From Hirschia baltica ATCC 49814 (GTDB taxonomy: Bacteria > Pseudomonadota > Alphaproteobacteria > Caulobacterales > Hyphomonadaceae), in the NCBI RefSeq assembly GCF_000023785.1, contig NC_012982.1, positions 2,604,001-2,668,000 on the forward strand: a DNA stretch of 64,000 nucleotides, written 5' to 3'. Every line of letters starts with the position of its first letter. Positions within the stretch are counted from its first letter, which is position 1. Below are positions 45,427-54,255 of this stretch, piece by piece. Both the position numbers and the translations under genes were made by a program. Under the pieces are notes generated by a model. That model had not been told where the DNA came from and ran no database searches. It was given only the letters and a program-made list of their open reading frames with translations.

Positions 45427-47045
45427 TGAACTCCAAAATATCCTTTATATTGGGATCTTAATTTGGTTTTTTGCACCTTACCAGTGGCACCCAGTGGAAG
45501 CTCTTTAACAAATATCACGTCATCAGGCACGCTAATACGTGCGACTTTGCTCGCGATAAAATTAATGACGTCACCTTTTCTTAGTGGCGTTTCTGGTTGA
45601 CTTGGCACAACTATAAGTAACGGGCGCTCATCCCATTGGGGATGAGCAATTCCGATAGCTGCAACAGCGGCAATCTGTGGATGACTGGAAGCAATATTTT
45701 CCAATTCCACAGAACTAATCCATTCCCCACCCGACTTGATCAAGTCTTTGGCTCTGTCGGTGAGGAATAGAAAGCCCTCTTCAGATATCGAGGCTATATC
45801 ACCTGTATCAAACCAACCTTCAGCATCAACGCAATCGCTATCCTGTCCGTGATACCTTTGAATAACCCACGCACCTCGTACAAAAAGTCGGCCAACACTG
45901 ACACCATCCCTTGGAAGCTCATGCCCACTTTCATCGACGATTTTCAAATCGACACCAAAAACAGGACGCCCCTGTAGAGCCCGTATCTTAGCTTTGTCTT
46001 CTTTGGGCAAAAAAGCTGTTTGAGGCGTATCTGCATTTGCAGTTCCAATGGGACTCGTTTCAGTCATCCCCCAAGCGTGAATCACTTCAACGCCATACCC
46101 AGCAAATTCCTCAATCATTTTAGGCGGGGCAGCAGAACCAGCGATTGCAACTTTTTCAAGTTTACCCAATCCACTCCCACGCTTACTCGCCTCTTCAAGT
46201 AGCACCGAACAAATCGTCGGGACGCCAAGTGCGACGGTCACGCCTTGCTCCAAGACAAGATCGAGTAGAGATGGCCCATCCATTTTGAACCCAGGAAAAA
46301 CCAAAGCCGCCCCATGCGCTAGACACCCATACGGCATGCCCCAGCCATTAGCATGGAACATTGGAACCATTGGAAGTACGCAATCAAGCGCACCAACACC
46401 CAATACGTCTTTCGCACTGACTGCTAACGCATGCAATACGTTAGAACGATGACTATATCGCACCCCTTTTGGACGCCCTGTTGTCCCTGATGTGTGACAA
46501 ATGGCGTTTGCTGATTGCTCATCAAACATTGGCCATTCAATAGTATCTGAGTGCCCCGCGATATAGCTCTCATAAGAGACTGCTGGGAAAGGAATACTCT
46601 CCGTCATTTTGCTGTCATCTGTGAGGATAACGACGCGTTTGACCTTTGGGGTGTGCTGCAAAATAGCTGCAACAAGTGGTATAAATGGCGTGTCGATGAA
46701 TAGCATTTCATCGCCAGCGTCATTGATGACATATGCAACTTGTTCCGGCGTCAATCGAGGATTAATGCTGTGTGCAATAGCCCCCACACCGGACAATCCA
46801 TACCACAATTCTAAGTGACGGTGATTGTTCATTGCAATAATACCAGCCGAACTTCCCAGCTTCATACCATGCGACAATACGCTATTTGCAAGGGACGCTG
46901 CACGCTTGGCAATTTGAGCGAATATTACTTCGCTCAAATCACCTTCAGTGGTGTAACCCACTACACGCTGCGTCCCGTGCCAACGATGTGCATGCTCTAA
47001 TATAGTTGATATCAAGAGCGGTTGATTTTGCATCAATCCAATCAC
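45423..47045 (-). CDS. acyl-CoA synthetase (AMP-forming)
   Basis: 540 residues. The AMP-binding P-loop [22 protein letters not shown] is near residue 180. The A5 motif [12 protein letters not shown] and A7 GWFDTGDIA are present, with A8 [20 protein letters not shown] and the A10 Lys in [14 protein letters not shown]. This is the pattern of medium/long-chain fatty acid or aryl-acid CoA ligases (FadD/alkK-like). The start is GTG 47045 with AGGAG 7 nt upstream. It should activate the acid made by the aldehyde dehydrogenase. It is downstream of the TonB receptor and NTF2-like genes on the minus strand. Confidence 0.92.
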   Translation of the reverse strand: MIGLMQNQPLLISTILEHAHRWHGTQRVVGYTTEGDLSEVIFAQIAKRAASLANSVLSHGMKLGSSAGIIAMNNHRHLELWYGLSGVGAIAHSINPRLTPEQVAYVINDAGDEMLFIDTPFIPLVAAILQHTPKVKRVVILTDDSKMTESIPFPAVSYESYIAGHSDTIEWPMFDEQSANAICHTSGTTGRPKGVRYSHRSNVLHALAVSAKDVLGVGALDCVLPMVPMFHANGWGMPYGCLAHGAALVFPGFKMDGPSLLDLVLEQGVTVALGVPTICSVLLEEASKRGSGLGKLEKVAIAGSAAPPKMIEEFAGYGVEVIHAWGMTETSPIGTANADTPQTAFLPKEDKAKIRALQGRPVFGVDLKIVDESGHELPRDGVSVGRLFVRGAWVIQRYHGQDSDCVDAEGWFDTGDIASISEEGFLFLTDRAKDLIKSGGEWISSVELENIASSHPQIAAVAAIGIAHPQWDERPLLIVVPSQPETPLRKGDVINFIASKVARISVPDDVIFVKELPLGATGKVQKTKLRSQYKGYFGVH

Positions 47046-47065
47046 GGACGTACTCCTATATTAAC

Positions 47066-47482
47066 TTATCGAATTGGTGTTTCGAGATTCAAACTCACAT
47101 GAAGAGCTTGTGCAGTATCTTGAAAATCTCGGAAACGAACGACCTTACCGTTACGCACTGTTAGAATATGCGCATAGTCGGAGGAATATAGACGACCCGT
47201 CGCTTTCAGGACCATCCGAAGATGGCCTGTTACAGCCACCTTCTCTCCGTCAGCGATAAAGTCTTCCTGTAGAAACTCCTGAATTTCCACATCATTTGCA
47301 ACATGACCAAAAAAGACCTGACACTTCTCAATGCCTTTGTATATTCCTGCAAATGGAATAACTGACGGCCCATAATATTCGATAGAACAGTCTGGATCTA
47401 TGTATGAAAACAGGCGCTCTGGGTCACCGGCGTGAACCGCTGCGTACCATTCTTTTGCTACTTCTAGCGAAGTCATTGTCAT
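47066..47482 (-). CDS. NTF2-like/SnoaL-fold protein
   Basis: 138 residues with the cone-shaped NTF2-like fold pattern: LEVAKEWYAAVHAGDPERLFSYIDPDC at the N-terminus and VTGHLRMVLKATGRLYSSDYAHILTVRNGKVVRFRDFQDT at the end. Family members include ketosteroid isomerase, limonene-1,2-epoxide hydrolase and SnoaL cyclases. The catalytic set cannot be assigned here. Its place between the receptor and the CoA ligase suggests a small-molecule isomerase or hydrolase in this pathway (inference). Confidence 0.8.
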   Translation of the reverse strand: MTMTSLEVAKEWYAAVHAGDPERLFSYIDPDCSIEYYGPSVIPFAGIYKGIEKCQVFFGHVANDVEIQEFLQEDFIADGEKVAVTGHLRMVLKATGRLYSSDYAHILTVRNGKVVRFRDFQDTAQALHVSLNLETPIR

Positions 47483-47494
47483 TAGATTTACCTC

Positions 47495-49933
47495 CTAGAA
47501 TGCTGTTGAGAATTCGATACCGAATGTACGAGGCGCACCAAGCGACCCGACAAATTCAGCACCATATGTTGTTCCAGTTAGAATCTGATTGGTGAAATAA
47601 GTCTCATCAGTCAGGTTCTGGCCGAATACAGAGAATTTGTAAGGCTTGTCATCCGGAGAATAACTCGCCCGCGCTCTCAACACGCCGTAAGAATCTTGAG
47701 ACGCCGCCTCAATATTGAAGACAGTGAAATAGACTTTGTCTTGCCAGGTGTAATCAGCGCGAAGCATCAAATCACCATTTCCAACTCTCAAGTCAGATTG
47801 CGCACCAAAGTTCACTTTGAATTCAGGAGCACGCGGCAAATTCTTACCTGCCAAGTCTACTAGTAAACTACCCGGAGCTTGGGTCAAAGGCGCAGGTCTT
47901 AGCGCTTCGGTTAAAGCACCTTCAGTAAATTCTGCGTTCAAGTAAGTCATCGAACCATCAAGTCTGAAGCTGTCGCTTAAGAGCGCAGCATACTCAACCT
48001 CGATACCAGTGACCTCTGCTTTACCAACGTTTCGGATAATCGGTTGATTACCAATAGAGTCCTGCGATTGTAGATTAGAATAATCATACAAGAATGCAGC
48101 ACCATTGACCATCAAACGGTTCTCAAGAAGACTTGTTTTCCAACCCGCCTCGTACGACCAAATCTTCTCTGGCTCAAACGCATCTCTCTGGCTAGAACCG
48201 ATGTTATATCCCCCACTTTTAAACCCGCGCTGTGCACTAACATAAAGCAGAATGTCATCAGCAGGCGTCCACTCTAGAGCAACTTTAGGTGTAACCGCAT
48301 CAAAAGTAGTCGGCCCATTAACTGGCCCAACATTGAATCCGAATGGATCAGGCTGAACGACATCTCTGTCTTCACTTATAGCGTTTGGGAAGAAAATTGT
48401 GTTGGGTGCGAACCGAACTAAATCACCCCCAGCAGTGGCAGGAAGGAATGCTAAATCAAAGGCTTGGTATCCATCGCGTTCTTCCTCTGAATAACGCACA
48501 CCAGCCTTCAGAGTTAGTGTATCCGTCATGTCAAAAGATGTATCGAAATACAAATTGAATGCATCTGATGTTTGTTGACCGTTTAGGTGAAGCTCACAAC
48601 ACAATTCCGTAGATGGAATATCAATCGGGAATGGAGGTAATACACCCGCTGCCTGCAAGTCAGAGAAACCCTGAATTAAGATAGGCTCCCAGAAGTCACC
48701 AAATATATTGTTTTGTATGTTGTTTTCTTCAGTGAAATATCCACCACCCAAGATCCAGCTAAAGCGGTCAGATGCTGGCGAGGTCAATTGAAAATCAATA
48801 TTGCTCTGCTCGTGATCCTCAGCACGTAGAATGTAAGTGTTATAGGTATCACCAAGATCGAATGAGTTTTGGAATTCAGGGTCGGTCTTTTTATAACCTG
48901 CAATAACACTCAGGTCATAATCACCAATAGCCCAATCTAATTTTCCGGAAACACCCCAAACACTCGTGTCGTTAAAGTGATCAATGGAAGAGAATATATC
49001 TCTAGATTCAGTCTCAGTTATGTTTCCACTGTTTTTGATCGCAAAGTAAGGAATTGTCTGACTTCCCTCACGCGTATTTAGCCAACCATCAACTTCGTCT
49101 TGATATCCTAGGCTTGCAAAATGAAATACATTTGCCTTGTCATCTGCAGAGTAATAATCCCCAGTCAAAGTCAACATAACATCTGGTGTTATATCGGCCT
49201 CTACCGTCAGTCGCATTGTCAGATAATTTTGATCTTCAGCGTCATAGCTACTTCCATCTGCACGGTGGACGGTCGTGTATCCATCACGATCTTCATATTC
49301 TGCCGCAATACGCGCCCGAACCCCATCGGTAATAGAACCGCTCAAAGCGCCAAATGCTTGAATTCGGTTATAATCCCCATACACCAAGCGAGCTTCACCA
49401 CTAAACTCTTCGGTTGGCCGTTTTGTTATAATATTGACCGCCCCACCCGTCGCGTTTCTTCCATAGAGCGTTCCTTGAGGACCGCGCAGGACTTCCAGTC
49501 TTTCAACATCGAAGAAACCTGGACCAATAGCTGCAGCCCTTGAAAGATAAACGCCATTCAAATAAGTCGCGGTTGAGCTATCAGCTCCTGCAACAATAAC
49601 AGGCGTTCCGATACCACGAATATATATAGATGTGTCACCTTGATAAGAAGCAACCTGTAGGCCTGGCACTAAATCAGCGACATCTTCTACAGATTGAACG
49701 CCTTTATTTTCTATACCTTGGCTACTCAATGCCGAGACAGAACTACCTGTATCCTGAATACTCTCAGCGCGCCTAGATGAAGTTACCGTGATAACCTCCA
49801 AATACGACTTTTCCGACGCCACCTCAGGCAGATCAGTTGAAGTATTTTGGCTTTCTTGCGCTGTCCCGATCGTTGGAATTGTTAGGGCCAATACGCAAAG
49901 AGATGTGGTCGCCCACAATGCACGTTTAGTCAT
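47495..49933 (-). CDS. TonB-dependent receptor (P450 module)
   Basis: 812 residues, shorter than the glycan receptors. The signal peptide is LCVLALTIPTIGTAQ, the TonB-box region EVITVTSSRRAESIQDTGSSV, and the plug has DLVPGLQV, IYIRGIGT, RVEVLRGPQGTLYGRNATGGA and VNIITKRP. The barrel ends in PRTFGIEFSTAF with a terminal Phe. This is the type often linked to hydrophobic or aromatic substrate loci in sphingomonads and relatives. GGGGAGGAAAA precedes the ATG. The NTF2-like gene follows after 12 nt without a terminator, unlike the glycan modules. A MarR-type palindrome lies 111 nt upstream of the start. Confidence 0.94.
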   Translation of the reverse strand: MTKRALWATTSLCVLALTIPTIGTAQESQNTSTDLPEVASEKSYLEVITVTSSRRAESIQDTGSSVSALSSQGIENKGVQSVEDVADLVPGLQVASYQGDTSIYIRGIGTPVIVAGADSSTATYLNGVYLSRAAAIGPGFFDVERLEVLRGPQGTLYGRNATGGAVNIITKRPTEEFSGEARLVYGDYNRIQAFGALSGSITDGVRARIAAEYEDRDGYTTVHRADGSSYDAEDQNYLTMRLTVEADITPDVMLTLTGDYYSADDKANVFHFASLGYQDEVDGWLNTREGSQTIPYFAIKNSGNITETESRDIFSSIDHFNDTSVWGVSGKLDWAIGDYDLSVIAGYKKTDPEFQNSFDLGDTYNTYILRAEDHEQSNIDFQLTSPASDRFSWILGGGYFTEENNIQNNIFGDFWEPILIQGFSDLQAAGVLPPFPIDIPSTELCCELHLNGQQTSDAFNLYFDTSFDMTDTLTLKAGVRYSEEERDGYQAFDLAFLPATAGGDLVRFAPNTIFFPNAISEDRDVVQPDPFGFNVGPVNGPTTFDAVTPKVALEWTPADDILLYVSAQRGFKSGGYNIGSSQRDAFEPEKIWSYEAGWKTSLLENRLMVNGAAFLYDYSNLQSQDSIGNQPIIRNVGKAEVTGIEVEYAALLSDSFRLDGSMTYLNAEFTEGALTEALRPAPLTQAPGSLLVDLAGKNLPRAPEFKVNFGAQSDLRVGNGDLMLRADYTWQDKVYFTVFNIEAASQDSYGVLRARASYSPDDKPYKFSVFGQNLTDETYFTNQILTGTTYGAEFVGSLGAPRTFGIEFSTAF

Positions 49934-50043
49934 ATCTTTTCCTCCCCGGCCCCTCTTATTATTTTTATGGAGACCATGTGTTTATATACATATATTGACT
50001 AGCCACTATTATATTTGTCAAGATATAATGGCCTAGTTTTAAT

Positions 50044-50058
50044 GTGTCCTTAGGACAC
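50044..50058. promoter_or_regulatory. MarR-type operator candidate, site 2
   Basis: A perfect 15-bp palindrome GTGTCCTTAGGACAC between the SDR stop and the TonB receptor start. It shares the RTGTCCTTASGACAY pattern with site 1 near the marR-type gene. Confidence 0.6.
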
Positions 50059-50118
50059 TATTTAGACAAACCCTTTAATTGGATCAGTCTGTTCTGACAT
50101 TCCTCCGTCTTAAACCAA

Positions 50119-50994
50119 TTAGATTAAGTCATACCCGCTAACTGTTTGGGTAGGTAAAGCCTCAAGCACTTCATCCGGCACGAAGAAATCACGCACTAGC
50201 GGCCCTTCAATTCCCGGAGAATATTTTGAGAAATCCGTCACTCCTTCATCGCGCAAAAGCTGCTCATCAATGAAGAAATTACCTGAACACGTTTTCGACG
50301 ATTTATTCAAAATGACATAAGCAGCGTCAGCCAGAATTTCAGGAGTTCGACTTGCATCAGCCATTTTTTCTCCGCCCAGCGCATTGCGAACAGCAGCAGT
50401 ATCAATAGCGGTCAAAGGCCATAATGAATTAGCCGCAATCCCATCCGCCTTAAACTCAGCAGACAGCCCGAGCGTACACAAACTCATCCCCATTTTCGCA
50501 ATTGTATAACCAAGATGCGGCGCAAACCATTTAGCTTTCATATCAAGCGGTGGCGCGAGGGTGAGAATATGCGGATTTGCAGCTTTCTTAAGGTATGGAA
50601 TACATGCACGAGACACCATATAGGTCCCTCTTGTATTGATTCCATTCATCAAATCATATCGCTTCATATCCGTCTCAAGCGTACCTGTCATACTAATGGC
50701 ACTCGCGTTATTTATACAGATATCAACGCCACCAAATCTCTCGACTGTTTGAGCAACAGCTGCAATCACCTGTTCTTCTGAGCGGATATCACAAACCACA
50801 GGCAATGCCGATCCACCGGCCTTCTCAATAGCTTCAGCAGAAGAATAAATCGTTCCCGGTAAGTTGGGATGCGGCTCGACTGTTTTAGCTGCAATTGTGA
50901 CATTAGCACCATCCGCTGCCGCCTTCAAAGCAATTGCTAATCCAATCCCACGACTGCCCCCAGTCATAAATATCGTTTTACCTTTTAAACTCAC
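50119..50994 (-). CDS. short-chain dehydrogenase (HSDL2-like)
   Basis: About 291 residues from GTG 50994, which has GGGAG at good spacing; ATG 51021 is in frame but would overlap the PadR-type site. LKGKTIFMTGGSRGIGLAIA is the NAD(P) fold, INNASAIS matches NNAG, and YTIAKMGM is the catalytic Y-x-x-x-K. The catalytic Ser position reads LTLAPPL, apparently Ala, so activity or residue choice may differ. The VEPHPNLPGTIYSSAEAIE segment is typical of HSDL2-like proteins. It may oxidise or reduce a hydroxyacyl intermediate. It is divergent from the enoyl-CoA hydratase gene. Confidence 0.88.
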   Translation of the reverse strand: MSLKGKTIFMTGGSRGIGLAIALKAAADGANVTIAAKTVEPHPNLPGTIYSSAEAIEKAGGSALPVVCDIRSEEQVIAAVAQTVERFGGVDICINNASAISMTGTLETDMKRYDLMNGINTRGTYMVSRACIPYLKKAANPHILTLAPPLDMKAKWFAPHLGYTIAKMGMSLCTLGLSAEFKADGIAANSLWPLTAIDTAAVRNALGGEKMADASRTPEILADAAYVILNKSSKTCSGNFFIDEQLLRDEGVTDFSKYSPGIEGPLVRDFFVPDEVLEALPTQTVSGYDLI

Positions 50995-51021
50995 ACTTAA
51001 CTCCCGATGTCTATTGCACAT

Positions 51022-51037
51022 ATGTAATAATGCACAT
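51022..51037. promoter_or_regulatory. PadR-type operator candidate, site 1
   Basis: ATGT-AATAATGC-ACAT, matching the ATGT-N8-ACAT consensus known for PadR regulators. It lies in the SDR/hydratase divergent promoter. The surrounding 19-mer TATGTAATAATGCACATAT recurs with one mismatch at 54.1 kb on the opposite strand. Confidence 0.65.
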
Positions 51038-51095
51038 ATAAATTTAAAAACACAACTCGTCAAAGGTTAAACTTTCAAAAAAAGGGCTTACAGAC

Positions 51096-51926
51096 ATGCG
51101 TGGGTACACACTTTCAATTGATGACGGCATTGCGCATTTGATACTCAACAGGCCAGAAGCATCCAATGCACTGGGAGCGAACTTTTGGAATTCCCTCCCT
51201 GGTGACATTTGGGAATTAGACAAGAGCGGAGAAGTAACTAGCCTTGTCATTTCTGCAGAAGGTAAAAACTTCTGTAGCGGGATGGATCTCTCTGAATTCT
51301 CTACAGGAATTCCAGAAACAAACACACCCGAAGAAAGAGAAGCATTCTATCATTTAGCCTTATCCCTGCAGGAAACATTCACTTGCCTCGAACGTACCAG
51401 ATTTCCGGTTATCTCCTCTATTCAAGGTGCCTGCGTAGGTGCCGGACTAGAACTAGCCGCAGCATGTGATATCCGGTTTGCAACACACGACTGTTTTTTT
51501 CGGATTGAAGAAATAAATACAGGTATCATGGCTGATGTCGGTGCACTTCAACGTTTACCTAAGATTCTTCCCGAACCTGTCGTTAAAGAAATGGCATTCC
51601 TTGGAACCCCTTTGCCTGCGGAACGGGCCTCACACTTTGGCCTCGTATCAGATACGCTTTCGTCAACCCCAGAAGAAGCCTTAAAGCAAGCGCTTAAAGC
51701 TGCCAAAATCATTGGCCAGAAAGCCCCCGTCGCCATCGCGGGATCCAAATCAGCACTCCATTGGGCAAGAGACCATTCAATTTCCGACTCACTGGAATGG
51801 TCAGCCAGAACGCAGTCTTCTCTATGGAGCAAACACGACATTATGGCATCTATTGCTAGCCGAATGCACAAAACACCTGCTAAGTATTCTCAGCTTGGAA
51901 AGAAAAAACTTTTAGGAGAAACCTAA
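51096..51926 (+). CDS. enoyl-CoA hydratase/isomerase family protein
   Basis: A 276-residue crotonase-fold protein. NFCSGMDLSEF and QGACVGAGLELAAACDIRFA form the oxyanion-hole region. E119 (GLELA) and E139 (RIEEINTG) occupy the positions of the two hydratase glutamates of crotonase. D147 in MADVGALQRLPK matches the extra Asp of dienoyl-CoA isomerases (ECH1), which otherwise have Asp in place of E119. So hydratase, isomerase or mixed activity is possible. It acts on CoA esters downstream of the ligase. It shares a short operon with the PadR gene (4-nt gap). Confidence 0.9.
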   Translation: MRGYTLSIDDGIAHLILNRPEASNALGANFWNSLPGDIWELDKSGEVTSLVISAEGKNFCSGMDLSEFSTGIPETNTPEEREAFYHLALSLQETFTCLERTRFPVISSIQGACVGAGLELAAACDIRFATHDCFFRIEEINTGIMADVGALQRLPKILPEPVVKEMAFLGTPLPAERASHFGLVSDTLSSTPEEALKQALKAAKIIGQKAPVAIAGSKSALHWARDHSISDSLEWSARTQSSLWSKHDIMASIASRMHKTPAKYSQLGKKKLLGET

Positions 51927-51930
51927 ATTC

Positions 51931-52473
51931 ATGGCTTTAGCTGAAGCAATACTTGTGTGTCTTAGCGAAAAAGAAATGTCAGGTTATGATCTAGCGCGCC
52001 AATTCGATACATCCATCGGGTTCTTCTGGCGCGCTACTCATCCTCAAATTTATCGCGAACTTCGGAAATTGAAGGAGAAAAACTTCGTCATCTCTGAGGA
52101 ATTTATTCAAAGTGGACGCCCCAATCGGACAGTCTACAGAATAACGGATGCAGGCTTATCAGCTATTGAGAAGTGGTCCCGCCTGCCGGTCGACCCTCCC
52201 TCTATCAAAGATGATTTGCTCGTGCGCCTCTATTCCATAGACGCTATCGACAATAATGCCCTAAAAGAACAACTTGAAATTCGACGAGACCAACACATGC
52301 AGCGCCTTATCCGCTACAAATATATTAAGACCCATCAATACTCCGAGCCCAATTTAACGCGAAACCAGAAAGGCAAGATGGAGGCATTGGCGCTTGGTAT
52401 CAGATATGAGCAAACTTGGGTGGAATGGTGCGAAGAGGCAATAAACCGCCTTTTTACGGAAAGCCCAGATTAA
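51931..52473 (+). CDS. PadR-family regulator
   Basis: 180 residues. The N-terminal winged helix is LAEAILVCLSEKEMSGYDLARQF, followed by the PadR-typical FWRATHPQIYRELRKLKEKNFV, then GRPNRTVYRITDAGLSAIEKW. A C-terminal helical dimerisation domain includes VRLYSIDAID and the repeated-charge helix QLEIRRDQHMQRLIRYK. It is translated right after the hydratase. ATGT-N8-ACAT sites lie upstream of the hydratase/SDR pair and upstream of the reductase operon, so it probably represses both when no pathway acyl-CoA or acid is present (inference). Confidence 0.9.
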   Translation: MALAEAILVCLSEKEMSGYDLARQFDTSIGFFWRATHPQIYRELRKLKEKNFVISEEFIQSGRPNRTVYRITDAGLSAIEKWSRLPVDPPSIKDDLLVRLYSIDAIDNNALKEQLEIRRDQHMQRLIRYKYIKTHQYSEPNLTRNQKGKMEALALGIRYEQTWVEWCEEAINRLFTESPD

Positions 52474-52496
52474 ATAGCTCTACAATTTTTGAACAA

Positions 52497-53708
52497 TCAT
52501 GACGCTACAATAAGGTCTTTAAAGTCTACATCTAACGACGACACCAATTCCCGCTTAACCGATAGTTCTGACCGCATAACTTTGCGAGCAAACATATAAG
52601 CTCGGGGCATATCTACCGTTTCAGCAGCTAAGAGTTTTCCATCGGCAAAATGAAATACAGCATAACTTTTCTTATCCATATCATATCGAATCAAACGTTC
52701 TGATTTATCTGACGTTATACCCACCATTTTCAAATTATAAGGCAATTGATCAGACCAGAACCAAGGTGTTTCCTTTATAGGAAGCTCTTGTTGCGTGATA
52801 TTCGCGGCACAAATATCCGCTGTTTCAATTGCATTGTGAATACTCTCCAACCGAATCGCAGCATTGTCATCCAGCGCAGCTCTAGCACAGTCGCCTATTG
52901 CGTAGACGTTAGATATAGAAGTGCAAGTATCGTTTTTAGTGAGAATGCCTCGATCAACTTCCAGCCCGATGTCTTCTGCCAAATCTGTATTTGGCTCACT
53001 TCCAATCGCTACGATTATCGCATCAGTTTGGATAAGCTCACCACTTTTTAGTCTAGCACCAGACACATGTCCGTTCTCACCGATAATTTCATCAACCTGA
53101 GCAGAAAACCGAAATTCAATCCCGTTTTTCGTATGCAAGCTTTCAACATAATTTGATAATTCAGGACTAGCGGTTCTCGCCATACAACGCTCACCGGCCT
53201 CAGTGACACACACATTCACCCCCTCGCGATTGAGTGCAGCTGCCACCTCAAGACCTACATACCCTGCGCCTATAACCAATAAACGTTTAGCGTCTGTTAT
53301 CCCCTCTGAAAAACGTTGCGCATCTTGAAAGGTCTTAATACTAAAAACGCCGTCTAACTTAGAGCCACAAATATTTAATGTTCGCGGTGCAGCCCCCGTC
53401 GCCAATATAAGGTGATCAAAGGAAAACGCCTCACCTTTCACAAAGACTTTATTATTCTCCAAATCAATTTTTGAGACAGCAGCATCTAGATGAAGCAATA
53501 TGTCTTTATCCTTGTAGGCTTCTTCACCATATAAAAATTCTGGCTTTGGCAATTCTGCAATTAATGTCGATTTTGATAAAGGCGGACGAGAGTATGGAAT
53601 TTCTCTTTCATCTCCCAAAACATAAATAGGCTTTGAATACTTGCGTTTACGAAGAGAGAAAGCAACATTTACTCCCGCGTGACCAGCACCAATAATGACA
53701 ACACTCAT
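52497..53708 (-). CDS. FAD-dependent ferredoxin reductase (putidaredoxin-reductase type)
   Basis: About 403 residues from ATG 53708, overlapping the upstream stop (ATGA); the longer frame to 53816 overlaps that gene too far. It shows the N-terminal FAD motif VVIIGAGHAGVNVAFSLR, YSRPPLSK near residue 47, LATGAAPR, the NAD motif LLVIGAGYVGLEVAAALN, and VYAIGDCARAAL. The C-terminal reductase domain has PWFWSDQLPYNLKMVG, the signature of rubredoxin/ferredoxin reductases of this group. It passes NADH electrons to the 2Fe-2S ferredoxin. It completes the P450 chain, though its gene is 10 kb from the P450 and under a different candidate operator. Confidence 0.93.
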   Translation of the reverse strand: MSVVIIGAGHAGVNVAFSLRKRKYSKPIYVLGDEREIPYSRPPLSKSTLIAELPKPEFLYGEEAYKDKDILLHLDAAVSKIDLENNKVFVKGEAFSFDHLILATGAAPRTLNICGSKLDGVFSIKTFQDAQRFSEGITDAKRLLVIGAGYVGLEVAAALNREGVNVCVTEAGERCMARTASPELSNYVESLHTKNGIEFRFSAQVDEIIGENGHVSGARLKSGELIQTDAIIVAIGSEPNTDLAEDIGLEVDRGILTKNDTCTSISNVYAIGDCARAALDDNAAIRLESIHNAIETADICAANITQQELPIKETPWFWSDQLPYNLKMVGITSDKSERLIRYDMDKKSYAVFHFADGKLLAAETVDMPRAYMFARKVMRSELSVKRELVSSLDVDFKDLIVAS

Positions 53709-54079
53709 AGAGCCAGTGCTCCATACAGTCCGGGAGCCCCAATAAGCACGTACATAACACCTTGAGGCATTTGGGAGTATTTTTGCTTCACAGCCGGTGG
53801 AAGAATGAGCCCCCATAAAGCGCTCAAAATTGCGCCGCCAGATAACAAGATCGCAATATCATCTGAGTTCATATGGCAAGCTGCATACCCCAACCCAACG
53901 GCCAAAACGGCCAACCAAATAGTAACGACATGCCAACAAAAATACTGCGTGTATCGCACCTGAGCTTCCGCTGCATCACCCTTTAACAAAGGCTTTGCCA
54001 CAAGCTTTCCTCCCACAAAGACATGTAAGATCAAAACGCCAAATGCTGCAATTGACGCAGCCAATATCCAACTATTCAT
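53705..54079 (-). CDS. small integral membrane protein of unknown function
   Basis: 124 residues from ATG 54079, chosen because GGAGGT lies 4 nt upstream; ATG 54091 is in frame but touches the PadR-type site. It has four hydrophobic segments: ILAASIAAFGVLILHVFVGG, YFCWHVVTIWLAVLAVGLGY, IAILLSGGAILSALWGLILP and GVMYVLIGAPGLYGALAL. HVFVGGKLVAKPLL and the CWHVV His could bind a cofactor, but I do not recognise the family. It is the first gene of an operon with the ferredoxin reductase, so it may serve redox or uptake in the P450 module (inference). Confidence 0.75.
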   Translation of the reverse strand: MNSWILAASIAAFGVLILHVFVGGKLVAKPLLKGDAAEAQVRYTQYFCWHVVTIWLAVLAVGLGYAACHMNSDDIAILLSGGAILSALWGLILPPAVKQKYSQMPQGVMYVLIGAPGLYGALAL

Positions 54080-54091
54080 GCACACCTCCAT

Positions 54092-54107
54092 ATGTGCATA
54101 ATTACAT
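54092..54107. promoter_or_regulatory. PadR-type operator candidate, site 2
   Basis: ATGT-GCATAATT-ACAT, immediately upstream of the small membrane protein/ferredoxin-reductase operon. Read on the minus strand, the 19-mer TATGTAATTATGCACATAT differs at one base from the site at 51.02 kb. Confidence 0.65.
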
Positions 54108-54255
54108 AATATATTAATAATATATGATCAAGAACTATAATCTGTTTGGTTCGAGAATACAGGGGCAATTGCTAATGCTTAACCATACAATCATAGGGCA
54201 TTGTCTGATTAAACTACTCACTTTCAACATTGCTAGCTTTCGCCAAGTTGAAACC

